42,744 nt of DNA, taken from assembly GCA_964651435.1 (NCBI GenBank), contig CAZYVU010000023.1:1-42744 (forward strand), given 5' to 3'. Of this stretch, positions 32,094 through 40,210 are shown piece by piece (within the stretch, counting starts at the first letter, position 1; each line of letters opens with the position of its first letter). The notes beneath the pieces were generated by a model. That model did not search any database and was not told where the DNA came from. It saw only the letters and a list, made by a program, of their open reading frames with translations. Source of the DNA: CAZYVU01 sp964651435 (lineage in GTDB: Bacteria; Desulfobacterota; Syntrophorhabdia; Syntrophorhabdales; CAYQXL01). A program made the translations under genes and the position numbers.

Positions 32094-32761
32094 GAAATGC
32101 AAGGTATAGAATGGCTCTGAGATTATCATTCTTATTTGCTGCAATCCTCCTCTACGCCTCTGTCGGTTTCTCTATGGCTCCCGCGCCGGAACTGACCCAA
32201 CCGGAGTTCGCCAAGCTTGCAAACAGGGAGCTGATCATTCATTCCCGGGAGATTCCGGAGTGCCCTTGGCCTGAATTCACCGTGTTTGCCCTAATAGATG
32301 TGTCGCCCGCAGAGGCAGCGGCCCTTTTTGCTAATTATCAGGACCAGAAGAGATATATCCCTGATCTGGTAAAGTCTGATCCCGTCAAGAAGATTGCCGC
32401 GAACGAGACCATCGTCCGTTTTGAGATGCGCCTGCCCTGGCCCCTTGCGAACAGCAAGTACTCCACGGGAAATGTCCTTAACAGATTGGACGACAACGAA
32501 TACGAAATCATCTGGTATCTCGTTGAGTCGAACTGTCTGACCGACAGCCGGGGAGCCGTGCAGTTCAGGCCCTACGGGAAGAAGACGATCTTAAAATATC
32601 AGTCGCTTATACACCCGGATTCGAGGCTTGCCACCGTTTTTGCCTCCAAGGCCAAGAACGGCATAACAAAAACAGTCCAGGCCATCGTAACGTACCTCGA
32701 AGAAACCAAGAGGAAGGATCCTCACAAGACCCAACAGTTGGTGGACGCTCTTCTCAGGTAG
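32090..32761 (+). CDS. Exported START/SRPBCC-like lipid-binding protein
   Basis: A 223-residue protein with a signal peptide (MALRLSFLFAAILLYASVGFS). The mature part reads ELIIHSREIPECPWPEFTVFALIDVSPAEAAALFANYQDQKRYIPDLVKS, then RFEMRLPWPLANSKYSTGNVL, then EIIWYLVESN and a long C-terminal helix: the START/polyketide-cyclase-like helix-grip pattern. START domains bind lipids such as ceramide. Being exported and coupled by ATGA to the acyltransferase gene, it could carry the sphingolipid product through the periplasm. That role is inferred. Confidence 0.72.
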   Translation: MRNARYRMALRLSFLFAAILLYASVGFSMAPAPELTQPEFAKLANRELIIHSREIPECPWPEFTVFALIDVSPAEAAALFANYQDQKRYIPDLVKSDPVKKIAANETIVRFEMRLPWPLANSKYSTGNVLNRLDDNEYEIIWYLVESNCLTDSRGAVQFRPYGKKTILKYQSLIHPDSRLATVFASKAKNGITKTVQAIVTYLEETKRKDPHKTQQLVDALLR

Positions 32762-32836
32762 CGGGACCACAACCCGGCGACCCGTACCGGTCGTCAATCT
32801 CCTGAGCGGCCGGGAGAGGAAGGCAGAGAGGCATCG

Positions 32837-33817
32837 TTGAATTATCTTGTTACGGGAGCAACGGGTTTCATAGGGAACGCGCTCGCGAAAACACTGAGAC
32901 AGCGTAGTGAGGGCGTCTACGGGCTCGTACGACGAGCTGACCAGGCCGAAGCCCTGCAAAGAGATAACCTCTCCTGCCGGATGGGCGACATAAGAGACAA
33001 GGCCTCGTTGAAGCTGGGGTTCAAGGGCATGGATGTTGTGATTCATACCGCAGGCCTGGTCACTGATTGGGGAAGCCCCGATGAGTTTATTCAGCTCAAC
33101 TTCCAGGGTACGAAAAATGTCCTCGAAGCCTGTTCCGAGATGGGCATCAAGCGAGTGGTCCACGTCAGCACCGCCGATGTTTTTGGCTATCCGGCAGACC
33201 ATCCTGTCAGCGAAGACTCGCCAATGAGAAGCAGCCCGTCGTGGTATGCGAAGAGCAAGATCATGGCGGAGAAATTGGCCCGCGGGTACGCCGACAGCCG
33301 GGCGTTGGATATGACGATTATTTACCCTACCTGGGTCTATGGAGAGGGAGACCGTCATTTTGTCCCGGAGATTGTAGACAACATTCTCAGGGGGCAAATG
33401 GTGTTCTTTGCAAAAACGAGGAACACCTTTTTCGGATTGAGCTATATCGGGAACCTCTGCCGGGCCATTTGTTTTCTCATTGACAATCCTGCGGCGATCG
33501 GGCAAAGGTTCCTTGTTTCCGATGAACCGCAAATGACCTTTCAGGAATTTGTCAATATTCTGGCCGGCAAGGTCGGGCACCAAGAGGTTCGCCTGCACCT
33601 GCCCTACAGATTGGCCTATGCGATCGCCTGCGCACTGGAAGTCTGCTATAGAGCGTTGGGCAGGCAGCATCGACCGATGTTGACGCGATACGCAGTTTCA
33701 TGGTTCGGGAACAGCGTCACCTATGACACAACGAGACTGAAATCGCTCGGATGGCATCAGGCCTACAGTATTGAGGAGGGAATAGAAAGGGCGGTGCAGA
33801 GCATTGCCGCCAAGTAG
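32837..33817 (+). CDS. Extended SDR (epimerase/dehydratase family), candidate ceramide reductase
   Basis: A 326-residue NAD(P)-dependent enzyme. GATGFIGNALA (residues 7-17) is the nucleotide motif, VSTADVFGYP carries the catalytic Ser/Thr, and the active-site pair is Tyr137-x3-Lys141 in SWYAKSKIMAEKL. This is the extended-SDR layout of the 3-ketoceramide reductase CerR and of sterol dehydrogenase-like proteins. It closes the four-gene lipid operon, 75 bases after the START-like gene. The start is a TTG after GAGAGG. A 7-bp hairpin follows the stop. Confidence 0.8.
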   Translation: MNYLVTGATGFIGNALAKTLRQRSEGVYGLVRRADQAEALQRDNLSCRMGDIRDKASLKLGFKGMDVVIHTAGLVTDWGSPDEFIQLNFQGTKNVLEACSEMGIKRVVHVSTADVFGYPADHPVSEDSPMRSSPSWYAKSKIMAEKLARGYADSRALDMTIIYPTWVYGEGDRHFVPEIVDNILRGQMVFFAKTRNTFFGLSYIGNLCRAICFLIDNPAAIGQRFLVSDEPQMTFQEFVNILAGKVGHQEVRLHLPYRLAYAIACALEVCYRALGRQHRPMLTRYAVSWFGNSVTYDTTRLKSLGWHQAYSIEEGIERAVQSIAAK

Positions 33818-33821
33818 GCCG

Positions 33822-33848
33822 CCAGCGGGCACCACTGCTGTCCGCTGG
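33822..33848 (+). terminator. Hairpin after lipid operon
   Basis: CCAGCGG (33822-33828) and CCGCTGG (33842-33848) form a perfect 7-bp stem with a 13-base loop, five bases after the SDR stop. No T-run follows, so it is a weak terminator or a message-end stabiliser. Confidence 0.4.
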
Positions 33849-33875
33849 TGATAGGGGCTTTGCCTCAAATTCAAG

Positions 33876-33949
<74 letters not shown>

Positions 33950-34064
33950 CTGAGGTTCCTATTATAGCACAGGAGGGCAAAATCCTGTAGCGATTTTGGG
34001 TCTGCCCGGGGCCTTCTGTGCTATACTTTTTGGCGCACCCGAATTTATTCTCCGGAGGTTTGAC

Positions 34065-35048
34065 GTGATTACCGGCATCGGCAGCTTTCCCTTTACCGAC
34101 ATCGATGAGGCGATTGATCTCATATTTGAAACCTGCCCGGAAGTTCCCTTTTGGCCGCAACTTCCCAAGCGGGCGCCGTACGAGAATATGTATCTCCCCT
34201 TTCTTAAGGACATACCCTGTATCGTGGCTGACGAGTCAACGGGAGACGTTTACATGGACACCGCTTCGACGGACGGGATAGAGGAGTTCTACGAAAGGGT
34301 CGCCGAGGAGAAGGTAGATGCATTCCCGCTGGCCGAACGCCTTGTTCCCGGCTTCTTCCGTTTCCTCGACCGCTTTAACGAGATCGAAGGCCATGCCAAA
34401 TATGTGAAGACCCAACTGACGGGGCCGTTCAGCATGGGGCTTGGGCTCAAAGACGAAGGGGGGAAGGCCATCATCTACAATGAAAGTTACTTCGACATCG
34501 TCAAGAAGGCGCTCCACCTACGGGCGCGGTGGATGGTGTCCCATATCCGGTCGCGTTTCCCCGGAAAAGGGGTTATCATCTTTTTCGATGAGCCCTATCT
34601 CGTGTCCTTCGGGTCGGCCTACGTCTCCATCTCAAAAGAGGACGCCGTCAGTCTGCTCAACGACGTGACAGGGGGTATTGACGCCATCCGGGGCATCCAC
34701 TGCTGCGGCAACACGGACTGGTCGGTGCTTTTTAACGCAGACATCGATATTGTCAATTACGACGCCTTCAACTACCTCGACACCATCTTCTATTTCGAGC
34801 GGGACCTGAAAAGATTCCTGGAGAAAGGGGGCCGCGTCGCCCCGGGCATTGTGCCGTCGTCGGAGAATATTGCCGAGACATCGAGGGACCATGTGGCCGG
34901 GCTTTTTAAGAGGTTTTACGAAAGCATGGGGAGGGCCGGGGCAGCCATGGAAGCGGCAAGCTACCTTGTGACGACGAGCTGCGGCCTGGGCAGCCTGAAA
35001 GCGGGTGAAGCGCGCAGGGCTATGGAGCTTCTCAAGGAACTGGCGTAG
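34065..35048 (+). CDS. MetE/UROD-superfamily protein, probable methyltransferase
   Basis: A 327-residue TIM-barrel protein of the cobalamin-independent methionine synthase/uroporphyrinogen decarboxylase superfamily. It starts MITGIGSFPFTDIDEAIDLI, a typical opening. Candidate zinc ligands are in GIHCCGNTDW and TTSCGLGSL; VKTQLTGPFSMGLGL and IIFFDEPYLV are core barrel motifs. Stand-alone MetE-core proteins move methyl groups from corrinoid or other donors to thiols. The start is a GTG seven bases after CGGAGG. An extended -10 (TGC-TATACT, 34019-34027) lies about 38 bases before it. Substrate is unknown. Confidence 0.8.
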   Translation: MITGIGSFPFTDIDEAIDLIFETCPEVPFWPQLPKRAPYENMYLPFLKDIPCIVADESTGDVYMDTASTDGIEEFYERVAEEKVDAFPLAERLVPGFFRFLDRFNEIEGHAKYVKTQLTGPFSMGLGLKDEGGKAIIYNESYFDIVKKALHLRARWMVSHIRSRFPGKGVIIFFDEPYLVSFGSAYVSISKEDAVSLLNDVTGGIDAIRGIHCCGNTDWSVLFNADIDIVNYDAFNYLDTIFYFERDLKRFLEKGGRVAPGIVPSSENIAETSRDHVAGLFKRFYESMGRAGAAMEAASYLVTTSCGLGSLKAGEARRAMELLKELA

Positions 35049-35051
35049 CCG

Positions 35052-35840
35052 TTACCTTCCCTCAAACACAGGCTTTCTCTTTTCAAGAAATGAAAGGGCT
35101 GCTTCTTTGTGGTCCCAGGTCTCCGAAAGAAGGGAGAGCTGCGACGATATATAGTCGAGGTGGGCCCGAAGCGTGCTGGTGAGGCCCTGATAAACGGCCC
35201 TTTTCATCATTCGCACCGCAAGGGGAGGCTTCGATTCTATCTTCCGGGCAAGGCTCATCGTCTCCTCCATGAGCCTCTCGTGGGGTACGACGCGGTTGAC
35301 GATGCCGAGACGAAGGGCCTCATTGGGGTCAATGACGTCACCGGTCAAGAGCAGCTCCAGCGCCTTTGATGTGCCGACAAGGCGCGGCAGGAAGAAGGCC
35401 CCCCCGTCACCGGGCACGAGCCCCATCATGATGTATGATTCGGCGAGGCGGGCCTTGTCCGAACAGACCCGCATATCGCACATAATGGCCATGTCCATCC
35501 CGGCGCCCATAGCCGCCCCGTTGATGGCGGCTATAACCGGTTTGTCCATATCTTCAAGCGCCAGCACGATGCGATGGACGCCGTCCCACAGAAACCGCTT
35601 CATGTCCCATGACTGCAGCCTACCTTCCGCCATGTCCCGTATATCACCGCCGGAGCAAAAGGTGTCTCCGGCGCCCGTCACAACGACAACCCGAACGTCG
35701 CCGTCTTCCTTTGCATGAACGAGGTATTCCCGCCAGAGGCGGATCATTTCGGGGCTAAAGGCGTTTTTAACCTCGGGCCGGTTGATGGTAATGACCGCGG
35801 TGTTGCCTGTCGTGTGATAAAGCACATGTGGTTCCGTCAT
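35052..35840 (-). CDS. Enoyl-CoA hydratase/isomerase family (crotonase)
   Basis: A soluble acyl-CoA enzyme of 262 residues with full crotonase length. Oxyanion-hole segments are VTGAGDTFCSGGDIRDM and INGAAMGAGMDMAIMCDMR. In the active-site stretch LAESYIMMGLVPGDGGAFFLPRLVG, the position of the first catalytic Glu of classical hydratase is Tyr by eye alignment, and an Asp occurs in PGDGG, so the reaction may differ from simple hydration (isomerase, hydrolase or decarboxylase are all found in the family). It converges on the MetE-like gene with a 3-base gap. Confidence 0.88.
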   Translation of the reverse strand: MTEPHVLYHTTGNTAVITINRPEVKNAFSPEMIRLWREYLVHAKEDGDVRVVVVTGAGDTFCSGGDIRDMAEGRLQSWDMKRFLWDGVHRIVLALEDMDKPVIAAINGAAMGAGMDMAIMCDMRVCSDKARLAESYIMMGLVPGDGGAFFLPRLVGTSKALELLLTGDVIDPNEALRLGIVNRVVPHERLMEETMSLARKIESKPPLAVRMMKRAVYQGLTSTLRAHLDYISSQLSLLSETWDHKEAALSFLEKRKPVFEGR

Positions 35841-35972
35841 TCTTGGTCCCCGTATGTAATGGGCTGGATGTTCGGATAGCGCAAGGGCTGCAACGGCTTG
35901 CCTTTGCCCGCCCTTGCGCGAAGTGTATTGCCTAACGGAGGCTGAGACTCAGTCTCGTTCGCTTGGTTACCC

Positions 35973-36734
35973 TCATTTTTTCGGTTCGACTTTTCTGCCT
36001 GCCGGTTTTTCGTGTTTGTGGCCTGTCTTCTCAGCGGGCGGCGTCGGCTTCACTGTCAGCAATTCGATCTCGAAGAGGAGCGTCGAGTTGGGACCGATAA
36101 GCGGCCCGGCGGACCGGGCGCCATATGCGAGTTCGGGCGGGACGGCGATCTGCCACTTGGAACCTTCTTTCATCATGAGAAGGGCTTCGGTCCAGCCTTT
36201 TATGACGCCCTTGACGGGGAATGATGCCGGCGTCCCGCGTTTGTATGAGCTGTCAAACTCCGTACCATCCACGAGGGTGCCGCGGTACTGCACCTCAACG
36301 GTTTCGTCCGTTGTCGGCTGCTTGCCCTTGCCCTCCTGGATCACCCTGTATTGGAGGCCGCTGGCCGTTGTCTTCACGCCCTCCTGGGTTTTATGCTTGG
36401 CAAGAAACTCCTCCCCCACCTTCTTGTTTTTTTCGCTTTGCTCCTTAACCTTCTGCTCGTGTTTAGCGCGCATCTGCTGCTGCAGATTTCGCAGGGATTC
36501 CCGAACCTCCTGCTCTGTCATAAGCGGTTTTGTGCCGCTAAATGCGTCCTTGACCCCTTTGGAGATCGCTTCCGGGTCCAGATCGACGTTCTGCTGCTTC
36601 ATCTTGCTCGCCATATCGAAGCCCAGGCTGTAGCTCATTTTCTCCTTGTCCGACTGGAGGGCAGGCTTGTCCTGTGCCCATACCTGACCGACCATCACGA
36701 AGAGGGCCAATACGACAACGACAAGTGTTCTCAT
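35973..36734 (-). CDS. FKBP-type peptidyl-prolyl isomerase (FkpA/Mip-like)
   Basis: A periplasmic protein-folding helper of 253 residues. Signal peptide MRTLVVVVLALFVMVGQVWAQ; an N-terminal helical dimerisation domain (SYSLGFDMASKMKQQNVDLD, about 31-135); then the FKBP domain from about 140 (GLQYRVIQEGKGKQPTTDETV, VQYRGTLVDGTEFDSSYKRG, MMKEGSKWQIAVPPELAYG). The C-terminal tail is Lys/Pro-rich. A sigma-70 promoter lies about 65 bases upstream. It is a single gene, 132 bases upstream of the crotonase on the same strand. Confidence 0.95.
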   Translation of the reverse strand: MRTLVVVVLALFVMVGQVWAQDKPALQSDKEKMSYSLGFDMASKMKQQNVDLDPEAISKGVKDAFSGTKPLMTEQEVRESLRNLQQQMRAKHEQKVKEQSEKNKKVGEEFLAKHKTQEGVKTTASGLQYRVIQEGKGKQPTTDETVEVQYRGTLVDGTEFDSSYKRGTPASFPVKGVIKGWTEALLMMKEGSKWQIAVPPELAYGARSAGPLIGPNSTLLFEIELLTVKPTPPAEKTGHKHEKPAGRKVEPKK

Positions 36735-36797
36735 AACAGCTCCTTTTTAATATATTGTTGAGACTCCCCTGAAAATCACCAGCGAGGTATTCGGAAT

Positions 36798-36825
36798 ATT
36801 ATCGCATACCCGCGCTCCTTGTCAA
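36798..36825 (-). promoter_or_regulatory. Sigma-70 promoter of FkpA-like gene
   Basis: On the minus strand TTGACA (36825-36820), a 16-base spacer and GATAAT (36803-36798). The predicted start is near 36791, about 57 bases before the ATG. Confidence 0.65.
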
Positions 36826-36975
36826 CGACGGGCCCGGGGGCGAGCCGAATGCTGGACAGGGAACCATATACATTGTACACTATATGCTGCATGTTATAGG
36901 CATCATCTCTCCTCGATTTCCCTCCGGATTGCGTCGAGAATGAGCAAAACAAACGACTTACAGTGAGGTTGATAA

Positions 36976-38469
36976 ATGGATAATGAGGAATTTCATCAGG
37001 TTGTTTCAGAGGGCCAGACAGGCGAGGATACCCTTCCGGACGAGGACTTTGCCGAGTTGTTTGCCAAATCTTCCCAGATGGCGGGTCGGCTCGACCCCGG
37101 TCAAAAGGTTCGAGTCCGGGTCGCAGGTCTGTCGGGCGACGTCATCTATGTAGATCTGGGGGGCAAGAGCGAGGGAGTCATTGCGTTGGCCGAGTTTGCC
37201 GAACAGGAAGGAATCGATATTCCAAAGGTGGGCGACGAGATCGATGCCTACTTTGTTACCGTCGAGAACGGGGTCAAGAAGTTTACGACGCTGGTGAGAG
37301 GATACTCTACGGTGACCCTTGCGGGGATCAGGGAAGCTTTGGAAGCGGGCCTTCCCGTGAATGGGACTGTCGCGAGAGCCGTCAAGGGCGGGTTTGAGGT
37401 GATGATAGGCAAGGTGCGGTGCTTCTGTCCTTTTTCGCAGGTCGATATCAAAGGGGCCCCCAATCCCGACGCCTACGTGGGCCAGACCTTCGCCTTCAGG
37501 GTGCTTGAGTTCGGTGAGGATGGGGCAAACGTCATCCTTTCGCGGAGGGCACTGCTGGAAGAAGAACAGCAGGCCCGAATCGCCAAGCTGAAGGAGAGCC
37601 TTTCGGTGGACATGGAAATCCCGGTGCGGGTGAAGTCCCTACAGAAATTCGGTGTTTTTGTCGATTTGGGCGGCATTGACGGCCTCATCCCCATGAGTGA
37701 GCTGGCATGGGGAAGCGTTGAAGACGCAGAGTCTGTTTTGTCTGTGGGCCAGGAGGTGACGGCCAAGGTTATCTCCATTGATTGGGATCGGAACAGGATC
37801 ACCTTGAGTCTAAAGGCACTCCAGGAAGACCCGTGGATTAAGTCGGCCGAAAAATACCCCGCTGAGACGCAGGCCCGGGGGCCCGTGGTGCGGTTGACAC
37901 CCTTTGGTGCTTTTGTGAACCTTGAGCCGGGTATTGACGGACTTATTCACATTTCGAAGCTTGGAACGGGAAGACGCGTTAAACACCCTGAGGATGTGCT
38001 GCAGGTAGGCCAATGGGTGGAGGCGCGCGTGGTCAAGGTGGATCCGGTCGCAAGAAGGATCTCGCTCTCCATGGAACCCGACGAGCGGCGCAGGGTGTTG
38101 GCCTTGCCGGCGGTCGGTGAAATAGTCCGGGGTACCGTGGAAAAGGTGATGCCTTTCGGTGTCTTTGTCCGTCTTGACGAAAAGATAACGGGTCTGATGC
38201 CTAATTCGGAGGCGGGCACGCCGCGGGGTGCCAACCATGCCAAGATCTTCCCCGTAGGAAGCGACATACAGGTCCTTGTCCTGGAGGTAGACAGCGACAA
38301 GGGAAGAGTGACGCTGAGCAGAAGCAAGGTGGAAGGAAAACTGGAGGAAGATGCCCTTGCTTCCTACCGGGAGACCTCTGCGGGCCCGGTTGCGTCGTCG
38401 AACGGCGGCCTCGGTAGTCTGGGGGAACTGTTGAAGGACAAATGGGAGGACCTGAAAAGGGGGCAGTGA
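36976..38469 (+). CDS. S1-domain RNA-binding protein (ribosomal protein S1-like)
   Basis: A 497-residue protein with an acidic N-terminus and five S1 (OB-fold) repeats, at about residues 41-107, 126-191, 212-280, 298-365 and 383-450. The last three are canonical (KFGVFVDLGGIDGLIPMSEL, PFGAFVNLEPGIDGLIHISKL, PFGVFVRLDEKITGLMPNSEA); the second is divergent and has two Cys (RCFCPF). True S1 usually has six repeats, so this may be a paralogue acting in translation or RNA turnover. GAGGTTG precedes the ATG. It heads a tight plus-strand gene set. Confidence 0.85.
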   Translation: MDNEEFHQVVSEGQTGEDTLPDEDFAELFAKSSQMAGRLDPGQKVRVRVAGLSGDVIYVDLGGKSEGVIALAEFAEQEGIDIPKVGDEIDAYFVTVENGVKKFTTLVRGYSTVTLAGIREALEAGLPVNGTVARAVKGGFEVMIGKVRCFCPFSQVDIKGAPNPDAYVGQTFAFRVLEFGEDGANVILSRRALLEEEQQARIAKLKESLSVDMEIPVRVKSLQKFGVFVDLGGIDGLIPMSELAWGSVEDAESVLSVGQEVTAKVISIDWDRNRITLSLKALQEDPWIKSAEKYPAETQARGPVVRLTPFGAFVNLEPGIDGLIHISKLGTGRRVKHPEDVLQVGQWVEARVVKVDPVARRISLSMEPDERRRVLALPAVGEIVRGTVEKVMPFGVFVRLDEKITGLMPNSEAGTPRGANHAKIFPVGSDIQVLVLEVDSDKGRVTLSRSKVEGKLEEDALASYRETSAGPVASSNGGLGSLGELLKDKWEDLKRGQ

Positions 38470-38502
38470 GAGGAATTCCCGGGGCATCAGCAGGGTAGCC
38501 GC

Positions 38503-39267
38503 GTGAAGGATGACGCAAAGATCGAAGGCATAGGCGCCGCCTTCCAGGAAGAGACAAGGTACGATCCGGACGGGCTTGCCGGCCATTTTCTTGACTGGTC
38601 GAACCAGCCTGCGCCGTTCAAGAACTATGGAGACGACGTCGAGAGGATATCCTTGCCCCGGCCTGAAGCTGCCGGCGATCCGAATATTTGGAAGGCCCTC
38701 CAAAAACGGCGGTCGCGAAGAAATTACCGCGTTGGCGATAGCATGTCTGTCGGTACGGTTTCGACGTTGCTCTGGGCAACACAAGGGGCCACGGCAAAAT
38801 GGGGGGATGTAGTTTTTCGAACTGCACCTTCTGCCGGGGGGCTCTTCCCCATAGAGACCTATCTGTACGCACGGGCCGTCGACGAGCTTGACGAGGGCAT
38901 GTATCACTACCGGCCTCAGGCATTTGACCTCGAATGTATTGAAAAGGGTGATTTTTCGGCCCGTCTCGCCCATGCGGCGCTGGACCAGTCGATTGCCGCT
39001 GAAGCCCAGGTCGTCTTCGTCTGGTCGGCTATCGTTGCCCGCAGCCGGTGGAAATACCGCCAAAGGGCCTATCGATATATCTACCTCGATGCCGGCCACA
39101 TCGCGCAGAACCTCTATCTCGCCGGGGAGGCCCTCGGCCTCGGGGTCTGCGCCATAGGGGCATTTTACGACGGCTTGATGAACGAACTCCTCCGCCTCGA
39201 CGGCAAGGAAGAGATGGTTATCTATATGGCTACAGTGGGCCTGCCTTCAGGCGATGATGGCCGGTGA
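38503..39267 (+). CDS. SagB/ThcOx-type nitroreductase family protein
   Basis: A flavin-dependent oxidoreductase of 254 residues. LQKRRSRRNYRVGDSMSVGTVSTLLWATQG and RTAPSAGGLFPIETYLYA match the FMN-binding start of the SagB branch, and YLDAGHIAQNLYLAGEALGLGVCAIGAFYD is the conserved dimer/active-site helix. SagB enzymes oxidise azolines in peptide natural products, but many stand-alone relatives exist and no peptide-modifying partners are seen here. It starts at a GTG with no strong ribosome site, 33 bases after the S1 gene, and overlaps the ParB-domain gene by 14 bases. Confidence 0.85.
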   Translation: MKDDAKIEGIGAAFQEETRYDPDGLAGHFLDWSNQPAPFKNYGDDVERISLPRPEAAGDPNIWKALQKRRSRRNYRVGDSMSVGTVSTLLWATQGATAKWGDVVFRTAPSAGGLFPIETYLYARAVDELDEGMYHYRPQAFDLECIEKGDFSARLAHAALDQSIAAEAQVVFVWSAIVARSRWKYRQRAYRYIYLDAGHIAQNLYLAGEALGLGVCAIGAFYDGLMNELLRLDGKEEMVIYMATVGLPSGDDGR

Positions 39268-40210
39268 GCCCTGCCTGAGAACCATGACACTCTGCCTGCA
39301 AGCATCCATTGAAATGGTTTCGACAAAGGACATCGACGAGGCGGGCAGTCCCTTTGCCCTCTCGTATCCCGGCGGGCCCGGCGAGAGGCTTCTTGCTTCC
39401 ATAGAGAGGGTGGGCATCATCGAGCCGCTCATCCTGCTTCAGCGGGAATCGCCAGTCCTTGTTTGCGGTTTTAGGCGCCTTGCTGCGGCACGCCTCCTGG
39501 GGATGGAGGAAGTGCCCGCGAGGGTGCTTATCGGAAGTGACAGGGAGGCCCTCCTGACGGCAATTCACGGCAACCTTGACAGAGGGCACACCACGGTGGA
39601 AAAGGCCCTTTGCCTATCGAAGATGGATGAGATGGGATGCACGCACCAGGAGATGTTACAGACTATGGTGCTACTATCTCTGGAGCCGCACGAGAAGGTA
39701 CTGGCAACCATGACGAGGCTTGGCCGATCCACGGAGGTGGTAAAGCATTTTGTGGCCCTCCGCAGCCTGTCCCTCAAAAGCATCGAGTTGCTTCTCAATT
39801 TTGAGGAGCCCCACCGTAGCGCCATAGCAGACCTCCTCACGGGCCTCCGCACCACGGAGAGCCTGGTCAGGGAGATTCTGGAACTTTTCCTCCTTATGAG
39901 GGCCCGAAAGGTTCCCATAGATGTAGAGCAATACCGGGGTATCGGTGCGGCCGGATTTTTGAAAGCGGCCTTAAAGGCCGTCACAAGCCCCATGCGAGCA
40001 GGGCTTGAGCAGAAGCTGTCGGCCCTGAAGGCCGAGTGCAGGCTGCCGCCGGGCCTGGACATAAGAGTAGACCCCTTCTTCGAAAAGGAGTATATTGATA
40101 TCCTGGTACATTTTCGCAGCGAGTCCGAAGGCCGGGCTTTGGTTGAAAAATTGCTTCAACTGTTTGGAAAAGGACACATAGAAGGAATCCTTGAGCTTAC
40201 CCGAAGTTAG
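39254..40210 (+). CDS. ParB-like nuclease-domain protein
   Basis: A 318-residue protein with an N-terminal ParB/Srx-type domain: ERLLASIERVGIIEPLILLQRESPVLVCGFRRLAAARLLGMEEVPARVL, then HGNLDRGHTTVEKAL (nucleotide-pocket GFRR and NxxRG motifs), followed by a helical region like the ParB DNA-binding middle. The C-terminal third (residues about 215-318) is unfamiliar. No ParA gene is adjacent, so chromosome segregation is not indicated. It overlaps the SPL-like gene by 20 bases, suggesting the two act together. An internal ATG at 39284 is an alternative start. Confidence 0.8.
   Translation: MMAGEPCLRTMTLCLQASIEMVSTKDIDEAGSPFALSYPGGPGERLLASIERVGIIEPLILLQRESPVLVCGFRRLAAARLLGMEEVPARVLIGSDREALLTAIHGNLDRGHTTVEKALCLSKMDEMGCTHQEMLQTMVLLSLEPHEKVLATMTRLGRSTEVVKHFVALRSLSLKSIELLLNFEEPHRSAIADLLTGLRTTESLVREILELFLLMRARKVPIDVEQYRGIGAAGFLKAALKAVTSPMRAGLEQKLSALKAECRLPPGLDIRVDPFFEKEYIDILVHFRSESEGRALVEKLLQLFGKGHIEGILELTRS

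Noticed and set aside
36857..36900. AT-rich ATATACATTGTACACTATAT stretch as operator or promoter of the S1 gene
   Set aside because: Only the outer five bases are inverted and no -35/-10 pair of acceptable quality was found.
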